Source: Hyphomicrobiales bacterium (lineage in GTDB: Bacteria > Pseudomonadota > Alphaproteobacteria > Rhizobiales > Rhizobiaceae). From it: DNA of 64,000 bases. The translations under genes were made by a program, and so were the position numbers. Within the stretch, counting starts at the first letter, position 1. Every line of letters starts with the position of its first letter. Under the pieces are notes generated by a model. It did not search any database. It was not told where the DNA came from and was given only the letters and a program-made list of their open reading frames with translations. Where the stretch lies: assembly GCA_900466475.1 (NCBI GenBank), contig UBMI01000007.1, forward strand, positions 18,569-82,568. The letters run 5' to 3'. This document shows positions 1 through 8,689 of the stretch, in pieces.

Positions 1-10
1 GCATTGTTCT

Positions 11-1519
11 TTATGCAGACTTCGCGATCCATCCCCGAATGATTGCTGGCACGGATTCTGGCGGAAGCAGCTCGACCAGCATGCGCAGAGAATAGAGCCC
101 GGTGAGAGCCACAGCGACGGAGCCCATCACGGTCGCCGGCCAAAGTGGCAGGACAGAGAATGCCAGGAAAACCAGCCCCGAGACAGGCAGGAAAAGCAAA
201 GCGTGCCTGCGATTGGCGGGAGACCAGCGGAAGCCGGTAAGCTGCCGCACGATCACGTAGATCAGGATGCTGTGCCACACATAGAGCCCGAAGAACGCCA
301 TGCCGGCTCCGGGGGTGCCGAGCAGTGATACGAAGAGCCAGGCGAGCCCTACATGCACGACTGCGGCCGCTACCTCAGTCCAGAAGAAAATCGCCTGGGT
401 ACGCTTCGCGACGACAATGAAACCCATTGGCCACGAGATGATCCGCAGCATCATGCCGAGGCAGATCCAGCGCAAGAGATCCACGGCCCCGTGAAATTCC
501 GCGGAATAGAACAAGCTCATCATGAGCGGCGCCAGGGTCAGTGTGGCGAGCAGACCGGGACCGGCCAGCAGCATGCTGATTTCCGCCTGCTCGTTGACCA
601 GGCGATTGCATTCGGCATTGTTGTCCGCCGCCGCTGTCAGGCGCGGATAGAAGTCCGTTCCCATCGCCTGCAGGATGAAGCCGGCGTAAAGACCACCAAG
701 GCCCCAGGCCGCCTGATACAATCCCGCCGCCATGACGCCGCCTTCCTTCAGCACGATGAGGCGGATGGCATAGGCTGCGCCAAAGGTCAGAAGCCCGCTT
801 GCCATGAAGACGAAGCCGAGCCTGAGCAGCGCCGACACTTCGCCGCCGAACTGGCGTACAGGCATGGGCGTGGGGTGTGAATAAATCCGCCGGCTGTACC
901 ACCAGGTCGGCAGGATTGAGGCGGCCGCGATTACCACAAGAGACGGTGCGATCGCCTGTAAGCCGAACAGATAGATCAGCGGAATGCTGATCGCCGTGCC
1001 TAGAAGCCCGGCATACACGTTGATGCGTGCTAGATCGGCAATGCCTCGTAGGCCTTGGATCAAGGCAGTCTGCCCTGCGGAGACCAGTCGAAAGAAGATT
1101 GCCAGAGACAGCAACGCAATGCCGCCTGCATGCTGGTAGTCGCCGAAGGTGAAATTCGAGACCGGGAATGCCAGCGCGGCGAGAAGGAGCGCGCCAAGCA
1201 ATCCGAGCACAAGCGATATGCGTCTAAGTACTGTCGCGGATCGTGCGATCCTTTCAGCGTCATCAGTGCCCGCAGCTTCGGCAATCTGGCGCACGCCGCT
1301 GCTGCCGACGCCGAGCCCGGCGACCGCCTGCGCGATATCGAGGATCGACCCGTAAAGGCCCATGAGCCCCACGCCTTCCGGGCCGAGAAGAACAGCCATG
1401 GCTTTGTTTCTGATAATGCTCAGGGCGACGTTGACGAGCGAGGAACCGCCCATCAGCATGGTCGACTTCAGAATCTGGGTGTAGGTTTGGCTGCTGCTCG
1501 GGGTCATGCGCAAAGTCAT
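11..1519 (-). CDS. Wzx/MATE-type oligosaccharide flippase
   Basis: A 502-residue polytopic membrane protein of the O-antigen/polysaccharide flippase superfamily, which moves lipid-linked oligosaccharide units across the inner membrane. The N-terminal block (about residues 18-75: ILKSTMLMGG, then IRNKAMAVLLGPEGVGLMGL) is typical of WzxE-like translocases, and about a dozen hydrophobic segments follow. The length is normal for the family. The ATG at 1519 has an AGGGGCG ribosome site six bases upstream. It lies 82 bp downstream of the ExoF-like export gene on the same strand, so both probably serve one surface polysaccharide; no glycosyltransferases or polymerase are in the window. The substrate cannot be told from sequence. 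Confidence 0.85.
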   Translation of the reverse strand: MTLRMTPSSSQTYTQILKSTMLMGGSSLVNVALSIIRNKAMAVLLGPEGVGLMGLYGSILDIAQAVAGLGVGSSGVRQIAEAAGTDDAERIARSATVLRRISLVLGLLGALLLAALAFPVSNFTFGDYQHAGGIALLSLAIFFRLVSAGQTALIQGLRGIADLARINVYAGLLGTAISIPLIYLFGLQAIAPSLVVIAAASILPTWWYSRRIYSHPTPMPVRQFGGEVSALLRLGFVFMASGLLTFGAAYAIRLIVLKEGGVMAAGLYQAAWGLGGLYAGFILQAMGTDFYPRLTAAADNNAECNRLVNEQAEISMLLAGPGLLATLTLAPLMMSLFYSAEFHGAVDLLRWICLGMMLRIISWPMGFIVVAKRTQAIFFWTEVAAAVVHVGLAWLFVSLLGTPGAGMAFFGLYVWHSILIYVIVRQLTGFRWSPANRRHALLFLPVSGLVFLAFSVLPLWPATVMGSVAVALTGLYSLRMLVELLPPESVPAIIRGWIAKSA

Positions 1520-1601
1520 CGGACGCCCCTGGTCTGTATCTCGTGATGGCGCTCAACCTTCCGCAGAAGACAGCTTGGCTGCGGCACATGCTTCTCGCGC
1601 A

Positions 1602-2936
1602 TCACCGGCTTACCTGGCTGATATGCGCCTCTGTCTGGACAGGCAGCCCAGCGGCGTCTTCGGACGCCGCTTCTGCCATACGTGCCTGGGTTACCTTGAC
1701 CACGTCACCCGGTGCCAGTTCGGTCGTTTCGGATGCCTGGAATTCTTCGACCTGTCCGTTATCGCGACGGCTCACGGTGAAGGTCAGCGGAAGTTCTTCG
1801 CCGCGCTCATTCATGTTGCCGCTGCTGGCGAGTTCTTCGAGGAGCAGTTGCTGCGTCGTGTCGCGCTTCAGTTTCAGCTGATCGAGATTGGCCTTCTCCA
1901 ACTGTACTTCGGAAGCGACTTCACTCCGGCGCGTGTCGGAAAGACCCTCGAGATTGCGCGTCGTCTCGTTGATCGCCTGACGCCCTCGCATGATCGCTGT
2001 GACAAGATCCAGCTTGTCTGACCGGTAGGTGGTGAGCAACCGTTCCAGGTCCATCTGGCGGGCGGTGATCGTGAGGCCTTTCTCGACCAGCGTCTTGACG
2101 CTGGTCAGCTGTTCCTCGACTGACTGGATATTGTCATCCGAACCCTTCAGCTTTTCCTCCAGCGTATCGATTTCCGCCTTCAGGAGATCGCGCAATTCGA
2201 CCAGTGCCGTCGACTGCCTTTCCAGTGCACTTGCGCGAGCCTGAAATATGACCCGCTCCTCGTCATGGATACTGGCGGCATATTGCTGGTCGGTGACGGG
2301 CGGCTGATCGAAGGTTATCTCCTTTGCTCCAGCCATCTCCGCTTGCAGCCGCGCGAGCTTTGCGGAGCTGCGCAGCAGTGAATGATCGATTTCCCGCAGG
2401 TCGCCGGCAAGCGTGATCGTCTGCGATCTTTGCCGTGCCGCCGGCCGCAGCGGGCCGCCGCTCATGGCCAGGGATTGCAGGACGCTGAGACCAGACCGGA
2501 ACTTGTATTCCCCCGGGGTCGTTACGTCTCCCACGACGTAAACGGACGGATAGTCGAGAACGTCGATCGTGACTGCAGGTGTCTGGGCCAAACCCATTTT
2601 ATCCTGCAGGCGCTTGGCGATTTCCCTTGTCAGTCCGGCGTTGTCGAGATTTCCGACGGACAGCGAACCCAGAAAAGGCAAGGAGACTGCGCCCTCATTC
2701 GAAATTGTATATTCGCCGCCGATCGCATCCCATCGCTCAAACGCGCCTTTGGATGGCATCCATTGGACGACCGTCAGGCGGATTTTTGTTTGCGGAGCAA
2801 AGGGCGCGCTGTCGGCGAGAGCGGGCGACGCCACGCCGGTGAGGAGGACGAGTGCGCTAACGGCAAACGTCGCACGAAAGAACATGCGAGGAACGCGGTA
2901 CGAGAGCTTCATATACATGTCCAGCCTGCAAAGCAT
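1602..2936 (-). CDS. ExoF/Wza-like polysaccharide export protein with SLBB repeats
   Basis: A 444-residue exported protein of the polysaccharide export (Poly_export/SLBB) family, closest in layout to rhizobial ExoF. The N-terminus has a signal peptide ending near ASPALA. The export domain follows (YTISNEGAVSLPFLGSL), then an SLBB-type stretch (VYVVGDVTTPGEYKF). Residues about 190-360 form a long heptad-rich coiled coil, as expected of a periplasmic bridging protein, and a second beta-rich segment (PLTFTVSRR) closes the protein. In-frame ATGs at 2918 and 2912 are alternative starts, since no strong ribosome site singles out 2936. It precedes the flippase gene in the same transcription unit. 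Confidence 0.82.
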   Translation of the reverse strand: MLCRLDMYMKLSYRVPRMFFRATFAVSALVLLTGVASPALADSAPFAPQTKIRLTVVQWMPSKGAFERWDAIGGEYTISNEGAVSLPFLGSLSVGNLDNAGLTREIAKRLQDKMGLAQTPAVTIDVLDYPSVYVVGDVTTPGEYKFRSGLSVLQSLAMSGGPLRPAARQRSQTITLAGDLREIDHSLLRSSAKLARLQAEMAGAKEITFDQPPVTDQQYAASIHDEERVIFQARASALERQSTALVELRDLLKAEIDTLEEKLKGSDDNIQSVEEQLTSVKTLVEKGLTITARQMDLERLLTTYRSDKLDLVTAIMRGRQAINETTRNLEGLSDTRRSEVASEVQLEKANLDQLKLKRDTTQQLLLEELASSGNMNERGEELPLTFTVSRRDNGQVEEFQASETTELAPGDVVKVTQARMAEAASEDAAGLPVQTEAHISQVSR

Positions 2937-3183
2937 CCTTAAGCGGATACAGGTTCAATGCCTTAGACGCTGCGCGCACGCCGGACACCGGGTCCGAGGC
3001 CGCAGCACCAGTTTGCAGCCTGGGGAAGGCTTGAGGAAGATGAAGGCCGGATGTTTAGCTTCATCACTATTGATGAGATAGGGTAGGTTGCTTCAACCCA
3101 AATCGAGCCGGGACATAAGTTGCCGGCTCGCGAAAATTGGTTGGAGGCGTGACTTCCTCGCGGGTGTCCTGAACGAATTGCAA
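2937..3183. other. Intergenic region between OmpA-like gene and ExoF-like gene
   Basis: It holds the 3' flank of the OmpA lipoprotein gene and the promoter region of the ExoF-like gene, both on the minus strand. A hairpin with arms CGAGCCGG (3104-3111) and CCGGCTCG (3123-3130) lies about 55 bases past the lipoprotein stop. It has no clear T-run, so terminator function is only possible. A smaller GGTTG/CAACC stem sits beside it. I see no gene here. Confidence 0.4.
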
Positions 3184-3711
3184 TCAGGTCGCGTCGCGCT
3201 CGGTACGCAGGTTGGCGACGACGCGCCGGTTCTGCACCTTGCAGGAACGTTCCGTGCAGTCGCGGACCTCGCGATCTGCGCCGTAACCCTTGGCCCACAT
3301 GCGTCCGGCGTCGACGCCCTTGGAAACGAGATAGGTCATGACGGCATCGGCGCGCTGCTGCGACAAGGTCTTCATTTTCGCCTCCGAACCGGAATCGTCG
3401 GCAAATCCCTGCAGCTTGATCTGCCAGCTGGGATTCCGGCTCAGCCAGGCAGCCTGGTTGTCGAGCGTAGTCATGGCGACGGTATCGAGCTTGGCGGAAT
3501 CTTGCGTGAAGTAGACCCGCCGCCCGACATTGAGGATGAAATCCTCTTCGCTGCCGGCCTTGACGTTCTCAAAACCGGGCGCAGGATCGTTAGTCTGACC
3601 GGTCAACGGCGCCGCCGGAGGTTCTTCCACGGAGGCGATATCTGTGGTGCTGCAGGCTGCGAGTGCCAAAAGCAAGGCCGCGGCGGCGAGACGCTTCGTA
3701 TATCCAGACAT
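3184..3711 (-). CDS. OmpA/Pal-family peptidoglycan-associated lipoprotein
   Basis: A 175-residue outer-membrane lipoprotein with a C-terminal OmpA domain that binds peptidoglycan. The N-terminus is a lipoprotein signal with lipobox LALAAC (Cys about residue 20). The OmpA domain spans about residues 70-170: VYFTQDSAKLD, then LQGFADDSGS (usually GHTD, so the usual Thr is Ala and His is Phe), LSQQRADAV and NRRVV. The ATG at 3711 has GAGGAA eight bases upstream. It follows the L,D-transpeptidase gene by 13 bp, so the two are probably co-transcribed and act together in cell-wall and outer-membrane anchoring. Confidence 0.85.
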   Translation of the reverse strand: MSGYTKRLAAAALLLALAACSTTDIASVEEPPAAPLTGQTNDPAPGFENVKAGSEEDFILNVGRRVYFTQDSAKLDTVAMTTLDNQAAWLSRNPSWQIKLQGFADDSGSEAKMKTLSQQRADAVMTYLVSKGVDAGRMWAKGYGADREVRDCTERSCKVQNRRVVANLRTERDAT

Positions 3712-3724
3712 CAAGGTAATTTCC

Positions 3725-4396
3725 TCATTCGGCCGGAGTTGCCTGGCTGACTTCGGCGGGTGGCGCCTGGTCGGCAATATGCGGCAGGACCTGCACGGCG
3801 GTGCCGATCGGACAACGCTGGTAAAGATCAATGGCGTCTTCGTTGAACATGCGAATGCAGCCGCTGGAGGCATCCTTGCCGATGCTCCAGGGCTCAAGCG
3901 TGCCGTGGAAGCGATAGCCGGTATCGACACCGTCACGATGCAGGTACATGGCCCGGGGGCCGAGCGGGTTCTTTGGTGAGCCCCCGGCCACGAATTCGGG
4001 CAATTCAGGATGGCGCTTGCGCATCTCTGGTGGCGGTGTCCAGCGTGGCCAGAGCGATTTGCTGTCGATAGTAGCGCGGCCAAACCATTTGAAGCCCTCC
4101 CGGCCGACGCCGACGCCGTAGCGGATGGCTGTCTTGTTCTCCATGATCAAGTAGAGAAAATGGTGGCGCGTATCGACAACGACCGTGCCGATCGGCTCGC
4201 TACTGAAATATCTGACAACCTGGCGATGCCACTGTTTGTCGATCTTGGCGAAGTTGGTCGCTCGGAACGTTACGCCATTATCGACTGCAGTCCCAGCAAA
4301 ATAGGAAGCCGCCTGGGCAAAGGCCGGCTTCTGTACGGCGGCGGTGCCAAGTAATGTCAATCCGCCAAGCAAGATATCCCTGCGTGTCCACACCAT
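3725..4396 (-). CDS. Tat-exported L,D-transpeptidase (YkuD domain)
   Basis: A 223-residue periplasmic L,D-transpeptidase, which forms 3-3 peptidoglycan crosslinks or attaches proteins to peptidoglycan. The N-terminus WTRRDILLGG and the following hydrophobic segment ending in AFA form a twin-arginine signal. The YkuD domain carries YRFHGT and the catalytic motif SSGCIRM (Cys as nucleophile). The ATG at 4396 is chosen because GAGGGGGA precedes it by about eight bases; an upstream TTG at 4420 has no such site. It heads a two-gene unit with the OmpA-like lipoprotein, a pairing that recalls lipoprotein attachment to the wall in Hyphomicrobiales, although a link between these two products is an inference. 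Confidence 0.88.
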   Translation of the reverse strand: MVWTRRDILLGGLTLLGTAAVQKPAFAQAASYFAGTAVDNGVTFRATNFAKIDKQWHRQVVRYFSSEPIGTVVVDTRHHFLYLIMENKTAIRYGVGVGREGFKWFGRATIDSKSLWPRWTPPPEMRKRHPELPEFVAGGSPKNPLGPRAMYLHRDGVDTGYRFHGTLEPWSIGKDASSGCIRMFNEDAIDLYQRCPIGTAVQVLPHIADQAPPAEVSQATPAE

Positions 4397-4707
4397 CGGC
4401 CGTATCCCCCTCAAAGCCAAGAAGCGCGGTGCCAGTAAAACAGATTTTTCATTTGCGACAACACAAAACTCTTCTCATCCCCTGTTGCTTGAGGCTGAGT
4501 TGCTTGTGTTCAGGCTATAAATCGTTCCAATCGTTACTCGATAGAGGTGTCCCTATAGCCATCTGCATAACAGGACCAGGGGCGGGTAACGGTCGGAAAG
4601 ACACGGATCGCTTCCGCGCATACAGCGTGCAGAACATCGACATCTCTGTGGTCGACGCCCAAAGGCTGATCGACGCCTGAATTTAACGGAAGTCCGGTTG
4701 TCGATAT
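4397..4707. other. Gene-free stretch upstream of the L,D-transpeptidase gene
   Basis: About 310 bases separating two minus-strand genes. It must contain the promoter of the L,D-transpeptidase/OmpA unit. I found no credible open frame, hairpin terminator or repeat here. Confidence 0.4.
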
Positions 4708-4881
4708 TTACCAGGCCGTCCGGGCGGTGCTGAGTGCGAATGTGTGGGAGGAGGTAACCAGGGCGACATGAGCCTTGACGGAAACGGCACAATTTCCCGG
4801 ATAGGAGAGGTTGTGCTGGATCAGGTGTTTGAGCAACTCATCGGCGTTGCGCTTTTCAGTCAGCGGAAATGTCACAGTCAT
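4708..4881 (-). CDS. Small conserved-looking protein, 57 residues
   Basis: A short open frame starting MTVTFPLTEKRNADELLKHL and ending in TARTAW. A textbook ribosome site (AGGAGG) lies six bases before the ATG, and the codon use is rhizobial. There is no signal peptide or membrane segment; the first half looks helical (NADELLKHLIQ) and one Cys is present. I do not recognise the family and assign no function. Its promoter would lie in the AT-rich stretch upstream (about 4930-5010). Confidence 0.6.
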   Translation of the reverse strand: MTVTFPLTEKRNADELLKHLIQHNLSYPGNCAVSVKAHVALVTSSHTFALSTARTAW

Positions 4882-5247
4882 ATGCGTTCCTCCTGGGGAG
4901 CAAATTGACCTTCAGAAGAGAAGTTAGGCCTGATTTCTTTTGCGCTGCAACAAGAAAATTTTAACTGTAAAATTAAAATCGATTAGCTTTTGAAGTCACT
5001 ATTTTAAAATCGTTTTAAATCCCGCAGCGTCTTTTGGTGCGGGGGAGCGCAGCGCTGCGACAAAATGCACGCAGCCGGATAAGGCCTTGTTAACCATCCA
5101 GGCTTCAGATGGAGGGAAGTTTAAACGTTCTACCAGAGCCGTGTGAATCTGTTCCGCCGCGTAGGGCTTTAAATCCGCACATACCCTCGAGAGTCGATGC
5201 CGACGGGCGGGTTATGCGCTGGTGCGTTCTGTTCTTGGTGTGTGTCA
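4882..5247. other. Divergent promoter region with an AT-rich island
   Basis: It separates the minus-strand 57-residue gene from the plus-strand transpeptidase gene. Bases about 4930-5020 are strikingly AT-rich for this replicon, with runs such as TTTTAAC and TTTTAAATC. That fits promoters for one or both genes. No gene or RNA is recognised. Confidence 0.45.
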
Positions 5248-6972
5248 ATGTCGATCATTCATAATATCAGCGTGAGAAGTGGTCGGTTGGTGAAGCTCAC
5301 ATTCGAATCTGCTCCCTTTACGCGGGCCGCCCGAAAGACGGCCGGAACGGCACGTCAGGCGCGAAGCCGTATCGTCACTCTCGCGACCGTTCTCGGCATC
5401 GTCTACGTCGGAATGTTTGGCAAGCTGATCTATTATGGCGTTGCCGTCGACACGACCACATCGAGCATTCCGCCAAATCCGATCATGGCCTCCAGACCTG
5501 ATATTCTCGACCGCAACGGCGAGCTTCTGGCGACGGATATCCGCACCGTGTCGATGTTTGCCGAGCCGAGCCATATGGTCGATGTCGACGAAGCGGTTGA
5601 GAAGCTCACGCAACTCTTCCCGGAGCTCGACCGAAAGACACTCTATCAAAAGCTGTCGGACAAACGTTCACAATTCACCTGGCTGCGTCGCCAGCTGACG
5701 CCGAAACAGCAAAACGAGGTTCTGGCTCTCGGCCTTCCCGCGATCGGTTTCCGCCCGGAAGTGAAGCGCTTCTATCCTGGCGGGCGAACGGCGGCTCACA
5801 TTCTCGGCTATGTCGATATCGACAACAAAGGCATGGCGGGCATGGAGAAATATCTCGACTTGCAGGGCCTTTCCGATCTGGAATCGACGGGGCTCGCAGT
5901 GCGCGAAAACCTGGAGCCGGTGAAGCTGTCGATTGATATTCGCGCGCAAAATGTCGTTCATGACGTCGTCACCGACGCAATCACCACTTACAAGGGCAAA
6001 GCCGCCGGCGCCGTCATCCTCGATGTCCATACCGGTGAGGTGCTCGCCATGGCGTCGGCCCCCGATTTCGATCCGAATGACCCGCAGGCGACAGGCAGCG
6101 AAGGCTGGCTGAACCGCATGTCGAACGGCACTTTCGAAATGGGCTCGACCTTCAAGACCTTCTCGATGGCATTGGCGCTCGACAGCGGCACGGTGAAACT
6201 CTCCGACAGCTTCGACGCCACGGGGCCGCTGCACTACGGCGGCTTCACCATTCACGATGACCATGACGTGCCGCGCCGCTGGCTGACCATTCCGGAAATC
6301 TTCCGCTATTCCTCCAATATCGGCACGGCGAGGATGATGGATCTGGTCGGCATGGATCGGCAGAAGGATTATCTGACCCGCTTCGGCCTCCTGAGCAGGA
6401 TGCAGACGGAGTTGCCGGAAGTGAAGACGCCGACGCAACCGAAGGTCTGGAAGAAGATCAACTCGATCACGATCTCCTTCGGCCATGGTGTCGCGACCAC
6501 GCCGCTGCAGACAGCTGTTGCCGGTGCCGCGCTCGTGGATGGCGGCGAGCTCATAGAGCCGACTTTCCTGCCGCGCTCGGCCGAGGAGGCGGCGAAAACC
6601 GAGCAGCAGATCGTCAAGAAAAGTACCAGCGACACGATCCGCTATCTCTTCAAGCTCAACGGTGAACAGGGCTCGGGGCGCACCGCCGACGTGCCCGGCT
6701 TCCATGTCGGCGGCAAGACGGGCACGGCAAACAAGGTCGTGAACGGCCATTATTCGCATACGCTGAGTTTCAACGCCTATCTGGCGGCCTTCCCGATCGA
6801 TGCCCCGAAATATGTCGTGCTGTCCTTCATCGACGAACCATTGACCGGCCAGCACGGGCTTACCTTCGCGACGAATACGGCAGCCCCGATGGTGCATGAC
6901 ATCATCAGTCGCGTCGCACCGATCCTGGGTGTCGAACCGGATTTCGGGCAGAACCTGCTGGCCTCATATTGA
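5248..6972 (+). CDS. FtsI-like peptidoglycan D,D-transpeptidase (class B PBP)
   Basis: A 574-residue class B penicillin-binding protein, membrane-anchored with the catalytic domain in the periplasm. The single membrane segment (TLATVLGIVYVGMFGKLIYYG) is near the N-terminus, followed by the PBP dimerisation domain and then the transpeptidase domain. The three catalytic motifs are intact: STFK (Ser300, Lys303), SSN (355-357) and KTG (490-492). It makes the 4-3 crosslinks used in septal or elongation synthesis. The start is uncertain: ATG at 5197 has GAGAG upstream but would add a Cys-rich, rare-codon leader, and a GTG at 5290 is also possible. It is not in a dcw cluster, so it is likely an accessory FtsI paralogue. 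Confidence 0.88.
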   Translation: MSIIHNISVRSGRLVKLTFESAPFTRAARKTAGTARQARSRIVTLATVLGIVYVGMFGKLIYYGVAVDTTTSSIPPNPIMASRPDILDRNGELLATDIRTVSMFAEPSHMVDVDEAVEKLTQLFPELDRKTLYQKLSDKRSQFTWLRRQLTPKQQNEVLALGLPAIGFRPEVKRFYPGGRTAAHILGYVDIDNKGMAGMEKYLDLQGLSDLESTGLAVRENLEPVKLSIDIRAQNVVHDVVTDAITTYKGKAAGAVILDVHTGEVLAMASAPDFDPNDPQATGSEGWLNRMSNGTFEMGSTFKTFSMALALDSGTVKLSDSFDATGPLHYGGFTIHDDHDVPRRWLTIPEIFRYSSNIGTARMMDLVGMDRQKDYLTRFGLLSRMQTELPEVKTPTQPKVWKKINSITISFGHGVATTPLQTAVAGAALVDGGELIEPTFLPRSAEEAAKTEQQIVKKSTSDTIRYLFKLNGEQGSGRTADVPGFHVGGKTGTANKVVNGHYSHTLSFNAYLAAFPIDAPKYVVLSFIDEPLTGQHGLTFATNTAAPMVHDIISRVAPILGVEPDFGQNLLASY

Positions 6973-7080
6973 GGCCGTACCAGACGCTATCCGGTAACGC
7001 AGGTTATTCGACTTTCATCACTTTGCGTCATCCGGGCTACATACTTGCAGTCTAGGTCATTGGCTGGAGGTGCGCGCCTC

Positions 7081-7721
7081 ATGTCCAATCGAACGAACGT
7101 CACTGCAAAACGCCTGATGGACGCCTGCGAGCTGCTGCTTTGCGAGGCACATGCCCTCGAAGAGCTGACGGCGCGCCGGATCGCGATCCGGGCTGAGGCG
7201 ACGCCTTCGGCGATCGCTTATCATTTCGGATCCCAGGAAGAATTGATCACCGCGGTTGCGGAACGTGTCTATCGCCGACTGAACGCCGAGCGCCTGAGCC
7301 TGCTGCAGAAAGCTATCGACCGGCGGGCGCCAAATCCGCCTGACATCGACGAGGTGATAGCAGCCCTTGTCGGCCCTTCGATCCGATGGGCGACCGATCC
7401 GACGTCGAGTTATCCCGTGCTGTCTCACTTCACCTCGATGGCGCACAGCCACCGTGACGGCGCGCCTTTCTACCGTCGCATCATCGAGGACGTCGAACAT
7501 CACCGGGCCTTCATTCCGCAATTGAAGCGGATCGCGCCCTGCTCGACGAAGTGGATATCGGCTGGCGGCTGAACTGCGCACTCGGCATCCGTTCGCAGGT
7601 CACCCGCAGCCGACAGCGCACCGAGGTTCTGACCAATCATCAGATGGACCTCGACAATCCGGACCTTGTCATCGCGCGCATGGTGGAAGTCATTGCGCCG
7701 ATGTTCCGCAGGGTCTCCTGA
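7081..7721 (+). pseudogene. TetR-family regulator, frameshifted
   Basis: A TetR-type transcriptional regulator whose frame breaks near 7535. The intact frame from ATG 7081 (GGAGGTG upstream) gives the helix-turn-helix region (TARRIAIRAEATPSAIAYHF) and most of the ligand domain, then hits a stop at 7570 after nonsense (CSTKWISAGG). The family-like C-terminus continues in another frame (ALLDEVDIGWRL, then VEVIAPMFRRVS) to a stop at 7719-7721. One missing G at the GCGCCC tract around 7534-7539 explains both. It is either a real null mutation or a sequencing error. Its target is unknown; the transport operon downstream on the same strand is one possibility. Confidence 0.75.
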
Positions 7722-7830
7722 CGTCGGCGGACCAAGTTCGGGCGGCTTTCGAACAGCATTCGAAATCCGTCACGCCTGCGAAACACGCTCCCTCTATCGG
7801 TTCTTGCGAGAACTGTCAGGGAGCCATCCG

Positions 7831-8673
7831 ATGCGCCGCGAAACCACTTTCATTCATCTGACCGACCTGCACATCGGCACCGCCGATGACGATCATCTTT
7901 ATAGCGATACGACTGAGACGCTGAGCCAAGTGCTCGATCTGGTCGCAACGGTGACGCCTAGGCCGCAATTCGTGGTCGCCAGCGGCGACCTCACCAACCG
8001 CGGCGATGCGGACAGTTTCCGCCGGCTGAAGGAGATCATGGATGCGCGGATCGACGTGCCGGTTATCTATGCGCTCGGCAATCACGATACCCGCGCCGGC
8101 TTCTACGAGGGCATGGGCATTGCAACTGAAGATCAGGACGCTCCTTACGATCACGATGTCGTCGTCGACGGCATTCACATCGTCACGATCGATTCCTCCA
8201 CGCCGGGGCTGATCGGCGGCACGATCGATCCGGAGCAGTTTGACTGGATAGCCTCGACGCTGGACACGCATCCCGACCTGCCGAAGCTGATCGTCGTTCA
8301 TCATCCGCCGGCTCTGGGTGAAGAACCTGACGCAACTCACTGGCGTACCATTCATTTTCCGCAGTCTGAGCGCTTCCGCACGCTGCTCATGGGCCGCAAC
8401 ATCATCGGCATCCTCAGCGGACACATCCATCACGACCGTGTTTCGGTCTGGCACGGCATCCCCGTGGTCGTCGGCACCGGCCAGCATGCGGCGACCGACA
8501 TTCTGCGCACGGATATTTTGCGCATGGTGCGGGGCGCCTCCTTCGGCATCGGCACGATCCGTCCGTCCGGGCTCACAATGGCCTTCGTGCCACTGCCGTC
8601 CGACCGCGCCGAACTCAACACCTATCCGCTCGAAATGCTGATGGCGCGGGCCGTTCCCGTCGCCGCCGAATAA
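7831..8673 (+). CDS. GpdQ/CpdA-like metallophosphoesterase
   Basis: A 280-residue cytoplasmic calcineurin-type phosphoesterase with a two-metal centre. All motifs are visible: TDLHIG, SGDLTNRG, GNHD, VVHHPP and GHIHHD. The spacing and the DSS segment after the third motif resemble class III cyclic-nucleotide and glycerophosphodiesterases (GpdQ, CpdA). The ATG at 7831 directly precedes the conserved start of the fold and has CAGGGAG upstream; longer frames to 7666 are not family-like. It is the first gene of a five-gene unit with a CUT1 importer, so I infer hydrolysis of an imported phosphodiester rather than cAMP signalling. Confidence 0.82.
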   Translation: MRRETTFIHLTDLHIGTADDDHLYSDTTETLSQVLDLVATVTPRPQFVVASGDLTNRGDADSFRRLKEIMDARIDVPVIYALGNHDTRAGFYEGMGIATEDQDAPYDHDVVVDGIHIVTIDSSTPGLIGGTIDPEQFDWIASTLDTHPDLPKLIVVHHPPALGEEPDATHWRTIHFPQSERFRTLLMGRNIIGILSGHIHHDRVSVWHGIPVVVGTGQHAATDILRTDILRMVRGASFGIGTIRPSGLTMAFVPLPSDRAELNTYPLEMLMARAVPVAAE

Positions 8674-8689
8674 AAGCCAGGAGGCATCC

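Noticed and set aside
5668..6897. A 409-codon open frame on the minus strand inside the FtsI-like gene.
   Set aside because: It is the antisense shadow of a GC-rich gene. The plus frame has all three PBP motifs, while the minus frame has an Arg/His-rich composition and no family features.
6960..6976. GGCCTCA-TAT-TGAGGCC stem over the FtsI-like stop codon, as a terminator.
   Set aside because: The stem includes the stop codon itself and no T-run follows, so there is little reason to call a terminator.
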